A stretch of DNA of 5,190 nucleotides from Desulfobacteraceae bacterium (GCA_027032655.1 JALVMZ010000243.1:1-5190); one strand, 5' to 3'; counted from the first letter of the stretch, positions 1 to 4,745 are shown. Numbers and translations are program-made. Notes: generated by a model not told the origin, from the sequence alone.

Positions 1-127
1 CTTGAAGATTCCTTTGAACCAATTCATGAGAGATCCCTTCGGCTTCGGTAGTCCTTTCAGCTTTTCCAGTTCGTATAAATACTTCTGAACAAGCTCCGAT
101 AATGCTTTGTTCTCTTTTTCCAGATTT
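1..127. repeat. Terminal direct repeat, copy 1 (circular-contig overlap)
   Basis: These 127 bases recur without mismatch as the last 127 bases of the window. A perfect end repeat of exactly this length is what a short-read assembler with a 127-base k-mer leaves when it closes a circle. The seam lies inside a gene whose frame continues across it. The biological unit is therefore read as a 5,063-bp circle, with position 5064 equal to position 1. A true terminal repeat of a linear genome, or tandem integrated copies, is the less likely alternative. Confidence 0.95.
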
Positions 128-408
128 TCGATCTTTTTCTCTAAACGTTGAAGATACCGGATTATAGGTTCTTCAGTTGCCGTTCTTCCTTCTCCTATCC
201 TGTTAAGTGCTACCTCTAAGGATAGACCTTCTTCTCTCACAAGCCGAAGGAATTCCTGAAAGGTTTCAAGATCTCTTTCTGTTATCATGGATCTCCGATT
301 GGTTCTCGTGATAGTTATAAAACCTCGTTCTCTTAAGAGTTTCAAATACTTCCATGTGGTAGAGTATGGAAGGTTAACACGCCTCGATATCTCACTTATA
401 TTCGGCAT
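1..408 (-). CDS. Winged-helix plus coiled-coil DNA-binding protein (partition- or regulator-like), seam-crossing gene, N-terminal 136 codons
   Basis: The gene starts at 408, crosses the circle seam and ends at the TGA at 5054-5052, giving 139 aa. Residues 1-45 form a helix-turn-helix with a wing (NISEISRRVNLPYSTTWKYL, then the RERGFITI turn), resembling MerR-type or winged-helix domains. Residues 46-75 are helical. Residues 82-118 are a Leu/Glu/Lys heptad coiled coil. The tail (LMNWFKGIFKRNH) is a basic amphipathic helix. This layout is known from single-protein plasmid partition factors such as pSK1 Par and from RacA-like proteins; function here is inferred from architecture only. The start at 408 is chosen because AGAGGTG (420-414) lies 5 nt upstream; in-frame ATGs at 429-421 would overlap that Shine-Dalgarno. 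A promoter lies at 472-445. The gene sits between two 22-bp direct repeats (5019-5040 and 515-536). A plain transcriptional repressor is the main alternative. Confidence 0.85.
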   Translation of the reverse strand, partial: MPNISEISRRVNLPYSTTWKYLKLLRERGFITITRTNRRSMITERDLETFQEFLRLVREEGLSLEVALNRIGEGRTATEEPIIRYLQRLEKKIENLEKENKALSELVQKYLYELEKLKGLPKPKGSLMNWFKGIFK

Positions 409-444
409 GATAACACCTCTCATCATCATGTCAGTAATGATCCA

Positions 445-472
445 AATATCCTGTTCCAGTGCTATCTGTCAT
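445..472 (-). promoter_or_regulatory. Sigma70-type promoter of the seam-crossing gene, with shared operator boxes
   Basis: On the minus strand, ATGACA (472-467) is followed by a 16-bp spacer and GATATT (450-445), predicting a start near 438 and a leader of about 30 nt before the ATG at 408. The spacer opens with GATAGCAC (466-459). The same 8-mer lies in the spacer of the int promoter, which also has a 16-bp spacer and a leader of about 29 nt. The -10 match is only moderate (4 of 6); the parallel with the int promoter raises confidence. Confidence 0.55.
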
Positions 473-485
473 TGTGATATTTCCA

Positions 486-499
486 CCTGATATATCAGG
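486..499. repeat. 14-bp perfect palindrome CCTGATATATCAGG
   Basis: A perfect 7+7 palindrome ends 13 bp upstream of the -35 box of the seam-crossing gene. Its half-site CCTGATAT (ATATCAGG on the minus strand) occurs twice more, at 4762-4769 and 4778-4785, just upstream of the int -35 box. It is a candidate operator for a dimeric regulator. It also overlaps the last codons of the methyltransferase remnant. Confidence 0.6.
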
Positions 500-514
500 A
501 TCCCTTAACGTAAG

Positions 515-536
515 GATCCACGGAGGATCGATACGG
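515..536 (+). repeat. 22-bp direct repeat, copy A
   Basis: It begins GATCCACGGAGGATC and continues CGATACGG. The copy at 5019-5040 matches at 21 of 22 positions, in the same orientation. Each copy contains a small dyad (GATCC, 5-bp spacer, GGATC). The two copies bracket the seam-crossing gene and its promoter on the circle, about 559 bp apart. Immediately to the left, 498-519 forms another near-perfect dyad, with GGATCC at both ends around TTAACGTAA. Possible roles are centromere-like binding sites, recombination sites or the duplicated edges of an inserted cassette. Confidence 0.75.
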
Positions 537-548
537 CTGGAAATCTTT

Positions 549-578
549 GCCGAAATCGTGCAACTGCACGTTTTCGGC
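549..578. repeat. Inverted repeat, 14-bp arms (13/14) around a 2-bp centre
   Basis: The left arm GCCGAAATCGTGCA (549-562) pairs with the right arm TGCACGTTTTCGGC (565-578) with one mismatch and an AC centre. Flanking TTT (546-548) and AAA (580-582) extend the symmetry with one bulged base. No T-run follows on either strand, so it is not an obvious terminator. It falls inside the decayed methyltransferase frame at the point where similarity to the family breaks down, which suggests insertion or exaptation. A protein-binding or origin site is possible. Confidence 0.7.
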
Positions 579-979
579 GAAACGTTGGTGATAATAAAGC
601 AGGTTCATCATGTAAACCAAAGGAAATGTTCCATAATGGTCTGTCTCGTGGTCTTGTTTCGGTAAAGTCCAAATGTTGTATAGGTATGGTTAGAAATCTT
701 TGTTCATTTCGGACATTTGTCCGTTTTGAACAAAGCGTTGAATGATTTTTGTAATGGTTGGTCGTGGTATTTCAAGCTCCTCTGCTATCTTCTCTTGCGT
801 GTTATAAGGATACCCCCCTACCCTTAGGTTCGATTTTGGCTCTTCATGGATCTTTCCATTCGTTTCGTGTGCACCAAGATGTTGTGTTCCATTGGCCAAC
901 GAGATACAAAATGTTGTGGTGGCTCCGCTGGATCCCTGCGTGGTAGAATAATTATGATTCTCAAAATTTATCACCCCAT

Positions 980-1019
980 AAAAAAATCCCCCAGTCGCCT
1001 TGGCTGGGGGTTCGTTTTT
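980..1019. terminator. Bidirectional intrinsic terminator
   Basis: A hairpin has arms 988-996 (CCCCCAGTC) and 1002-1010 (GGCTGGGGG) with a 5-base loop; one pair is a G-U wobble when read on the plus strand. On the minus strand the stem is followed by A and seven T (986-980), ending the PrimPol/85-aa transcript 44 bp after the last stop codon. On the plus strand it is followed by TTCG and five T (1015-1019). This is good evidence for a bacterial host. Confidence 0.9.
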
Positions 1020-1053
1020 GGTTTCCTGAACTCAATAAACCGATGGAAGAAGA

Positions 1054-1311
1054 TCAGTCTTCTGGTTTCCTAAACTTCATCCCTCCGCTTTCCGAGATCG
1101 AGTCATCACGTTCGCTTTCGGCAAGCGAATTTTCAATCGTTTTAATAACCTCCCTCGTTATCACTTTCACCGGTGCACGCTCTTTGTAAATCGCTTTCAC
1201 ATCTTGCAGTTGCCAGATTAATCCGTCGATCTCCCATGGATCGAGTGTTATAAAATACTTCCCCGTCGATATCGTTATCCTCCAGTTCTTCGTCAAACGC
1301 ACGTTTACCAT
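1054..1311 (-). CDS. Small protein of unknown function (85 aa) overlapping the PrimPol 3' end
   Basis: I do not recognise this protein. It has a strand-rich N-terminal half (VRLTKNWRITISTGKYFITL), then DPWEIDGLIWQLQDV and a helical, acidic C-terminus ending FRKPED. The ATG at 1311 is preferred because GGGGTGG (1323-1317) lies 5 nt upstream; GTG at 1320 would add three residues. It overlaps the PrimPol frame by about 170 bp in a different frame. Its residue pattern looks like real protein, whereas the PrimPol frame over the same bases does not. It is either a translationally coupled gene or the true C-terminus of the PrimPol protein, displaced by one base in a GGGG run at 1320-1323. It is the last gene before the terminator. 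Confidence 0.7.
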   Translation of the reverse strand: MVNVRLTKNWRITISTGKYFITLDPWEIDGLIWQLQDVKAIYKERAPVKVITREVIKTIENSLAESERDDSISESGGMKFRKPED

Positions 1312-2866
1312 CATTTCCACCCCGCCTGAAAATTTTATAAACGCCTGTTAAGCCCACTTGCACAACTGCTTTTCTCGAAAACTTGTAAAAACCACCCCTT
1401 GATTTCAGGTATTCGTTCAGCCTATCAAAAATCTTTATCGCTTCGCCCGGATCAAAATTAACACAAGGCTTTAATAAACTTGTCGTTCCTGATCTCAGTT
1501 CCTTTGCTTTCGTCTTTTCGAGCAGTCCGCACGTTGCCAAAATATTCAATGCCTTGTTCGTGATCTTATAGTCAACTCCTGTTAGTTCCTGAAGTTTCCG
1601 TGCTGTCAGGATATCTTCACTTTCAACTCGTGCCAGCTCAACCATCTTTTGTAGGATAACCTCAAAAACACGATAAAAACTCTCAGGCACTTTGCCTTTC
1701 ACATGCTCCATAAATTTACTGACTTTTTCGTCATATTTTACCGCTTTTTCCGTCCAAATGTTGAAATCTCGCACGATCTCTAACGTCCATCGAGCTAATT
1801 CGCTTCTTTTTGATAACGTCCGCACTTCCCCGGTCTTGTAAGCATGATAAATTTCCTGTATCCTCATCGCCTTCTGTGAGATCCCGAAATCAACCCCTTG
1901 AACTTCTCCGTTCTCCTCCACAACCAATTGAAAGCTCGGATGCTTTTCTGGTCGAATCGGACTCAATAAATTCTTCCGTATCTTTACATCACAAGGTTGC
2001 TTGTGAATCTCCTCACAAAGTCGCCTGATAATCTTTTTTACAACTTCAAACCTGTAAAGCTCTTTTATTTCTCTCAAAACAATTCTTTTTTCAGAACTTT
2101 TTCCTGAAAAACTCTTTTTTCTCAAATTCTCTTCTCTCTTTAAAACAACAACACTTAAAGATTCTCTCCGGGATATATTATTTTTTTTATCTCTTCTCTC
2201 GAAAAAAACTTTAAGTGTAGTTGTAGGTGAAGGATGATCATCGAGGAGTCTGAAAACTTGTTCTGGAGTGATAAATTGAAGGTTCTCAGGTAAAACGAAA
2301 TAGGATCCTTGAGGTTGGATAACTCGATACTCGGTTTTTACTCTGCTTGGTGGAATTAAAGCGTAACAATCACGAGCCCGGATTTCGATTTCTGCGTGTG
2401 CGAATTTTATTGTCACCCTTGTAAACGGAAGAGGCTCTGAAGTGAGAAAATAAACGTGAAAGCCTTGATGTTTTCCGCCTGTTTTTACGATCGTTGTGTT
2501 TTTGTTGATGTTATATTCTGATAGTCGTTCGAGGAATCTATTGAAGGTTTCTTCATCGCTGTCATCAAAGTCGATAATGAGAATATAACCGTCGCCAAAT
2601 TTCGCTCCTGCTTTGATTGCTATATTGCAGTCGGAAAATTCATCAGGTTCAAATATCCTTTTCCACGTTCCTTTGTGGCAAGGTTTTTTGGTTCCTTTCG
2701 CTATTGGTATTAGTGCTTCGTGGTATTTCTGAATGTAGTTTTCAAGTGCTGTAGTGAAATCTTGATTTTGGCGTGGATAGATTATATAATAATTATTACC
2801 AGTTAAATCTAAATCAGGGGTTTTTCTAAGCTCCTGCCTTACGGTAGGAGCTTTATTTTTCTTCAT
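1142..2866 (-). CDS. Primase-polymerase (PrimPol, archaeo-eukaryotic primase superfamily) replication protein
   Basis: This is the likely replication initiator, making primers and extending DNA on the element. Residues 50-192 match the bifunctional primase/polymerase domain: GYILIIDFDD carries the metal-binding acidic motif (D99, D101, D102), TGGKHQGFHVYF carries the catalytic-type His (H137), and EIEIRARDCYALIPPS is motif III, with Glu where Asp is usual. Residues 210-262 are a Lys/Arg/Ser-rich linker holding a long inverted repeat. Residues 292-345 (SPIRPEKHPSF, later DFGISQKAM) recall a DnaG-type CHC2 domain stripped of its zinc cysteines. Residues 415-452 resemble a winged helix. No helicase domain is present, unlike larger pRN1-type proteins. 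Residues after about 515 are probably out-of-frame read-through. An in-frame TAG directly precedes the ATG at 2866, so initiation is unusual. A promoter lies at 2930-2922. Confidence 0.88.
   Translation of the reverse strand: MKKNKAPTVRQELRKTPDLDLTGNNYYIIYPRQNQDFTTALENYIQKYHEALIPIAKGTKKPCHKGTWKRIFEPDEFSDCNIAIKAGAKFGDGYILIIDFDDSDEETFNRFLERLSEYNINKNTTIVKTGGKHQGFHVYFLTSEPLPFTRVTIKFAHAEIEIRARDCYALIPPSRVKTEYRVIQPQGSYFVLPENLQFITPEQVFRLLDDHPSPTTTLKVFFERRDKKNNISRRESLSVVVLKREENLRKKSFSGKSSEKRIVLREIKELYRFEVVKKIIRRLCEEIHKQPCDVKIRKNLLSPIRPEKHPSFQLVVEENGEVQGVDFGISQKAMRIQEIYHAYKTGEVRTLSKRSELARWTLEIVRDFNIWTEKAVKYDEKVSKFMEHVKGKVPESFYRVFEVILQKMVELARVESEDILTARKLQELTGVDYKITNKALNILATCGLLEKTKAKELRSGTTSLLKPCVNFDPGEAIKIFDRLNEYLKSRGGFYKFSRKAVVQVGLTGVYKIFRRGGNDGKRAFDEELEDNDIDGEVFYNTRSMGDRRINLATARCESDLQRACTGESDNEGGY
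2145..2224. repeat. Long inverted repeat inside the PrimPol gene, 16-bp arms (15/16) around a 48-bp AT-rich loop
   Basis: The left arm ACAACAACACTTAAAG (2145-2160) is the reverse complement of CTTTAAGTGTAGTTGT (2209-2224) with one mismatch. The loop contains an ATATTATTTTTTTT tract. The repeat falls in the low-complexity linker between the PrimPol core and the CHC2-like region, where protein sequence is less constrained. The pyrimidine run TCTCTTCTCTC occurs before the left arm and again inside the loop. A cis site such as a replication origin or initiator-binding hairpin is possible; an mRNA structure is the alternative. Confidence 0.7.
2762..2790 (+). promoter_or_regulatory. Plus-strand promoter for an antisense RNA inside the PrimPol gene
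   Basis: TTGATT (2762-2767, 4 of 6 consensus) and a perfect TATAAT (2785-2790) are separated by exactly 17 bp. Transcription would start near 2797, antisense to PrimPol codons 1-24. It is followed only about 30 bp later by an intrinsic terminator in the same direction. No plus-strand protein gene lies between. AT-rich coding sequence can mimic promoters, but the spacing and the paired terminator make chance less likely. Confidence 0.65.
2797..2861 (+). ncRNA. Predicted ~65-nt countertranscribed antisense RNA against the PrimPol mRNA
   Basis: Its predicted ends are the start site 7 bp after the plus-strand TATAAT and the T-run after the 2828-2853 hairpin. The RNA would hold one stem-loop (11-bp stem, loop TTAC) and be fully complementary to the beginning of the PrimPol coding region, ending about 3 bases from its ATG. 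Known small plasmids, such as the pMV158 family with its roughly 50-nt RNAII, set copy number with a similar one-hairpin antisense RNA against rep. The function here is inferred from position and layout. Confidence 0.6.
2828..2860 (+). terminator. Intrinsic terminator of the antisense RNA (plus strand)
   Basis: Arms 2828-2838 (AAGCTCCTGCC) and 2843-2853 (GGTAGGAGCTT) form an 11-bp stem with one G-U pair and a 4-base loop, followed by TTATTTTT-type sequence (2854-2860). On the minus strand the stem is followed by A-rich rather than T-rich sequence relative to transcription, so it works as a terminator only for plus-strand RNA. On the PrimPol mRNA the complementary hairpin covers codons 5-13. 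Confidence 0.8.
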
Positions 2867-2896
2867 CTACTTTTTCATACTCTCCTTTCACCTCCC
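2867..2896 (-). promoter_or_regulatory. Ribosome-binding region and three-codon leader (M-K-K-stop) abutting the PrimPol start
   Basis: GGGAGGTGA (2896-2888) and AAGGAGA (2887-2881) are placed to serve an ATG at 2878-2876. That ATG opens ATG-AAA-AAG-TAG, and the TAG is immediately followed, in the same frame, by the PrimPol ATG at 2866. The PrimPol ATG is 15 nt from the nearest Shine-Dalgarno, so it is probably reached by termination and re-initiation. Either this is a coupling leader or a nonsense mutation has split off the first codons of the gene. Confidence 0.65.
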
Positions 2897-2921
2897 TGAC
2901 CAATTTTGCTTTTTCCCGGCT

Positions 2922-2950
2922 ATTATATCATGAGTTTGCCAACGATAAAT
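2922..2950 (-). promoter_or_regulatory. Extended -10 promoter of the PrimPol gene
   Basis: TGATATAAT (2930-2922) is a perfect extended -10 (TGnTATAAT). The -35 region (ATTTAT at 2950-2945) is poor, as is common for extended -10 promoters. Transcription would start near 2915, leaving a leader of about 50 nt before the PrimPol ATG. A nested inverted repeat (2951-2981) lies directly upstream, where an activator or repressor could bind. Confidence 0.65.
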
Positions 2951-2981
2951 TGGTCTGTCAGACAGACTCCAGACCAGACCA
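2951..2981. repeat. Nested inverted/direct repeat cluster upstream of the PrimPol promoter
   Basis: GTCTGTC and GACAGAC (2953-2967) form a perfect 7+7 dyad with a one-base centre. TGGTCTG (2951-2957) is also the reverse complement of CAGACCA, which follows twice in overlapping tandem (2970-2976 and 2975-2981). The cluster lies between the stop of the 140-aa gene (2989) and the PrimPol promoter. No T-run follows, so a terminator is unlikely; mutually exclusive hairpins, iteron-like initiator sites or an operator are possible. Confidence 0.7.
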
Positions 2982-2988
2982 TTTGGCT

Positions 2989-3411
2989 TCATTTTTCCAT
3001 CTCCCTGTATTTTCTCCTGATCTTCTCTCGTATTTCCTCGATCTCTTCCCAGTCGTATTCGTCCTTCCAATACTCGAAATTCTCGTTTATCAATCTCGTT
3101 ATCTCCTCTTCGTCGTAGAGCGAAAAGGAATACCAGCTATCAATATGATCTTCTGGAGTTGTGAAATAGATAACCAACGGAAAAAACTCATAACCTCGTT
3201 TTATTCCCTGTTCTTCGAGATATTCTTCTACCTGCTCCAGAGACCAAAAACGCTTGTTTTCCCTGTTAGGATCCGGAATAAAGCCCTTTCCTCCAAGGAT
3301 AATGTAATAAAACTGCTTCTTTTCCTTGTCTCGGTGTCTCATTACAATGACTGGAAGGCTTTTTCGATTCATGAAAAGTTGCTTTTCTATCTTTGCCAGT
3401 CTTCGCTTCAT
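2989..3411 (-). CDS. Uncharacterised highly charged protein (140 aa)
   Basis: I do not recognise this protein. It begins with a basic helix (MKRRLAKIEKQLFMNRKS), then a strand-rich part (LPVIVMRHRDKEKKQFYYII), then FWSLEQVEEYLEEQGI, FFPLVIYFTTPEDHIDSWYS, and a long acidic-to-basic C-terminal helix (residues 100-140). It has no signal peptide or membrane segment. Its ATG overlaps the stop of the preceding gene as ATGA (3411-3408), so translation is coupled. Its place between the small helical gene and the PrimPol gene suggests a replication or control accessory role, but nothing in the sequence shows this directly. Confidence 0.8.
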   Translation of the reverse strand: MKRRLAKIEKQLFMNRKSLPVIVMRHRDKEKKQFYYIILGGKGFIPDPNRENKRFWSLEQVEEYLEEQGIKRGYEFFPLVIYFTTPEDHIDSWYSFSLYDEEEITRLINENFEYWKDEYDWEEIEEIREKIRRKYREMEK

Positions 3412-3644
3412 ATCACCATCTCCCGATCTTCAATCAGCTGTTCCAAGTGCTCAAGTCTCTTTTCAAGCTCGTGTTTCTCGATAATCTGACTTATGACACT
3501 TGCGAGATATCCCATAACACGTGCCTTTTCGAGATAAAGCTTGAAGATCCCGTGATCCATCGTGTTAGGATCCAGCTTGCGAATAATGTTTATCTCATGT
3601 TGAACTCTTCTTAGGAGTGTTTCCATGCTCATCATCTTCGCCAT
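3408..3644 (-). CDS. Small helical protein (78 aa), probable coiled coil
   Basis: Unrecognised. The protein is almost entirely helical, with Leu/Ile heptads in residues 8-24 and 48-74 (EKRLEHLEQLIEDREMVI). The ATG at 3644 is supported by GGTGGTGA a few bases upstream; Met codons at 4, 5 and 7 are alternatives. It begins 11 bp after the stop of the excisionase-like gene and overlaps the next gene by ATGA, so it belongs to the same operon. It may be a dimerising accessory or regulatory protein; this is inference only. Confidence 0.75.
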   Translation of the reverse strand: MAKMMSMETLLRRVQHEINIIRKLDPNTMDHGIFKLYLEKARVMGYLASVISQIIEKHELEKRLEHLEQLIEDREMVI

Positions 3645-3655
3645 CTTTTCACCAC

Positions 3656-3850
3656 CTAAGATCCTCCGCTTTCGATCCCCTTTTCTATCAGCTTTTCTAT
3701 GTCTGATCTGCGATACAACACTTTTTTACTTCCCGGAAGTTTGAACTTTTTGATCAATCCTCTTTTTTCCCAGCGGATCACCGTTGATTCGGATACTTTG
3801 AATATCTTCATAAGCTCTTTTCTCGTGTAAAATTCCTCAAGTTCTGCCAT
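3656..3850 (-). CDS. Excisionase-like (MerR-fold) DNA-binding protein, 64 aa
   Basis: The protein is one winged helix-turn-helix of the excisionase/HTH_17 type: residues 8-33 (YTRKELMKIFKVSESTVIRW) form the HTH, KRGLIKKFKLPGSKK the wing turn, and LYRRSDIEKLIEKG the closing helix. Such proteins bind att arms and steer the recombinase toward excision, or act as repressors. The ATG at 3850 is chosen because GGGGGTGA lies about 5 nt upstream and the domain begins there. An upstream ATG at 3958 would add 36 unlikely residues overlapping int. It follows int by 70 bp, the classic int/xis pairing. A transcriptional regulator of the int operon is the alternative. Confidence 0.85.
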   Translation of the reverse strand: MAELEEFYTRKELMKIFKVSESTVIRWEKRGLIKKFKLPGSKKVLYRRSDIEKLIEKGIESGGS

Positions 3851-3877
3851 TTCATTCACCCCCTTAACAAGGATAAT

Positions 3878-3903
3878 GAGGAGATCCCTGACAGGATCCC
3901 CTC
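3878..3903. repeat. Inverted repeat between int and the excisionase-like gene
   Basis: GAGGAGATCC (3878-3887) and GGATCCCCTC (3894-3903) are inverted copies with one mismatch around a 6-bp centre (CTGACA). It lies in the 70-bp gap after the int stop and 28 bp before the next start. It could be an mRNA hairpin setting the int to xis ratio or a binding site. It shares the GATCC/GGATC dyad seen in the two 22-bp repeats. Confidence 0.6.
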
Positions 3904-3920
3904 TATACGAGCCGAGGAAT

Positions 3921-4682
3921 CTATATAAGTTGTGGAATCTGGACTGTATCACTTGCAATTCGGAGATATATTCCAGTTGTGGCTATGTTCGAATGACCAA
4001 GTAGAACCTGAATCTTGTTTATTGGAATACCCTTTTCTATCAGTGCAACTGCGAAAGAATGCCTGAAAATATGTGGTGTTATCTTGTGGTTTATTCCCGC
4101 TTTCCTTGCGTATTTTTTCAGTGCTATCTGGACAGCACGAGGAGATACCCTCTTTGTAAAAAGCCCTGCTTTTATGCCTTCCTCGATGATCTCTTTGTTC
4201 ACATTCAGGATCCTTTCCTTGTTCCCCTTTCCCCTTATCCTGATCTTTGCTACTCCATTGATGGATATATCGTTCAACGTGAGATTAAGAGCCTCGGAGA
4301 TCCTCATTCCGGTATTTGCGAGTAGTTTAAAAAGTGCTTTGTAGTAAGGATCATCACAGGATTCAATTATTTTCTGGATCTCTTCCATATCCACAGCCTT
4401 CGGAAGATTCTGTTCTCTTGGTGGTTCAGCCTCATTCCAGAATCTTTCCGATTCATTGATCAATCCTCTATCAGCCTTCCAGTTCAAATATTCCTTCACA
4501 ACTTTCAGCTTGTTCTTTTGAGTCTTCGGCTTGTTGGTAGATATATGTTCCAAGTATCTTTTCCAGCTTTTCCTTGTGATCGGCTCGAACCTCTGGAATT
4601 CCTTCAGGATGGAGTAATACTGCTTTATTGTCCCCGCTGATCTCTTCTTCACAGTTTTCAGATACTCAAGGAATTCCATCAT
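3921..4682 (-). CDS. int: Tyrosine recombinase / integrase
   Basis: The enzyme cuts and rejoins DNA at paired att sites through a 3'-phosphotyrosine, integrating or resolving the element. In the 253-aa protein, residues 1-80 are the helical core-binding domain (MMEFLEYLKTVKKRSAGTIK onward) and the rest is the catalytic domain. The catalytic set is complete: Arg in NTGMRISEAL (R127), Lys in RGKGNKER (K152 or K155), HIFRHSFA (H204, R207), LLGHSN (H230) and the nucleophile in TGIYLR (Y239). At 253 aa it is shorter than XerC/D (about 300). The start at 4682 is chosen over ATG 4715 because AAGGTGGTG lies just upstream of it, while ATG 4715 overlaps the promoter and has no Shine-Dalgarno. First gene of the int-xis-78aa-140aa operon. 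Confidence 0.95.
   Translation of the reverse strand: MMEFLEYLKTVKKRSAGTIKQYYSILKEFQRFEPITRKSWKRYLEHISTNKPKTQKNKLKVVKEYLNWKADRGLINESERFWNEAEPPREQNLPKAVDMEEIQKIIESCDDPYYKALFKLLANTGMRISEALNLTLNDISINGVAKIRIRGKGNKERILNVNKEIIEEGIKAGLFTKRVSPRAVQIALKKYARKAGINHKITPHIFRHSFAVALIEKGIPINKIQVLLGHSNIATTGIYLRIASDTVQIPQLI
4121..4138. repeat. Dyad inside int carrying the shared GTGCTATC box
   Basis: GTGCTATC and GACAGCAC are inverted copies at 7 of 8 positions around TG. The left half is identical to the box in the int and seam-gene promoters (4731-4738 and 459-466). It may be an auxiliary operator or coincidental coding sequence. Confidence 0.45.
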
Positions 4683-4717
4683 GCTATCCACCACCTTCCA
4701 TTCTTTTCTGTCCATAT

Positions 4718-4745
4718 ATTATCATATGCCGTGCTATCTTGTCAA
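4718..4745 (-). promoter_or_regulatory. Sigma70-type promoter of int
   Basis: A perfect TTGACA (4745-4740), 16-bp spacer and GATAAT (4723-4718, 5 of 6) predict a start near 4711 and a 29-nt leader to the int ATG at 4682. The spacer contains GATAGCAC (4738-4731), the same box as in the promoter of the seam-crossing gene. The -10 overlaps the ATG at 4715, ruling against that upstream start. Confidence 0.8.

Larger units (their letters stand above)
495..974 (-). pseudogene. Decayed ParB-like-HTH / DNA methyltransferase remnant
   Basis: The frame runs from GTG at 974 to an in-frame TAA at 692-690, then stays open to TGA at 497-495. From about 815 downward it recalls bacterial proteins that fuse a ParB-like HTH to an N4/N6-adenine/cytosine DNA methyltransferase: an HTH (EKIAEELEIPRPTITKIIQR), then NGQMSEMNKDF, the TAA, then PYLYNIWTLPKQD, HYGTFP and NLLYYH. 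In intact relatives this block is continuous and leads to a DPFAGG-type SAM-binding motif. Here the equivalent point is only DPYVKGS before the stop, and no D/NPPY catalytic motif is present. Residues 1-50 (974-825) are not recognisable. The gene lies downstream of a strong terminator and has no clear Shine-Dalgarno. The identification is from memory of the family and needs a search. Confidence 0.7.

Noticed and set aside
287..665. Two plus-strand open frames of 67-68 codons
   Set aside because: They are antisense to the winged-helix gene and to the methyltransferase remnant, and lack supporting signals.
2950..3489. 179-codon plus-strand open frame
   Set aside because: It lies antisense to the 140- and 78-aa genes, which are coupled, have Shine-Dalgarno signals and protein-like composition. 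The plus-strand translation is Phe/Ser/Leu-rich with no start signal.
3851..3958. 36-residue N-terminal extension of the excisionase-like protein (ATG 3958)
   Set aside because: It overlaps the end of int, has no Shine-Dalgarno and adds sequence before a domain that begins at the well-supported ATG 3850.
4015..4344. Plus-strand open frames of 88-109 codons
   Set aside because: They are antisense to the catalytic domain of int, whose motifs are complete; no ribosome-binding site or family resemblance.
4683..4715. Upstream ATG of int at 4715
   Set aside because: It overlaps the -10 region of a strong promoter and has no Shine-Dalgarno; the ATG at 4682 has AAGGTGGTG upstream.
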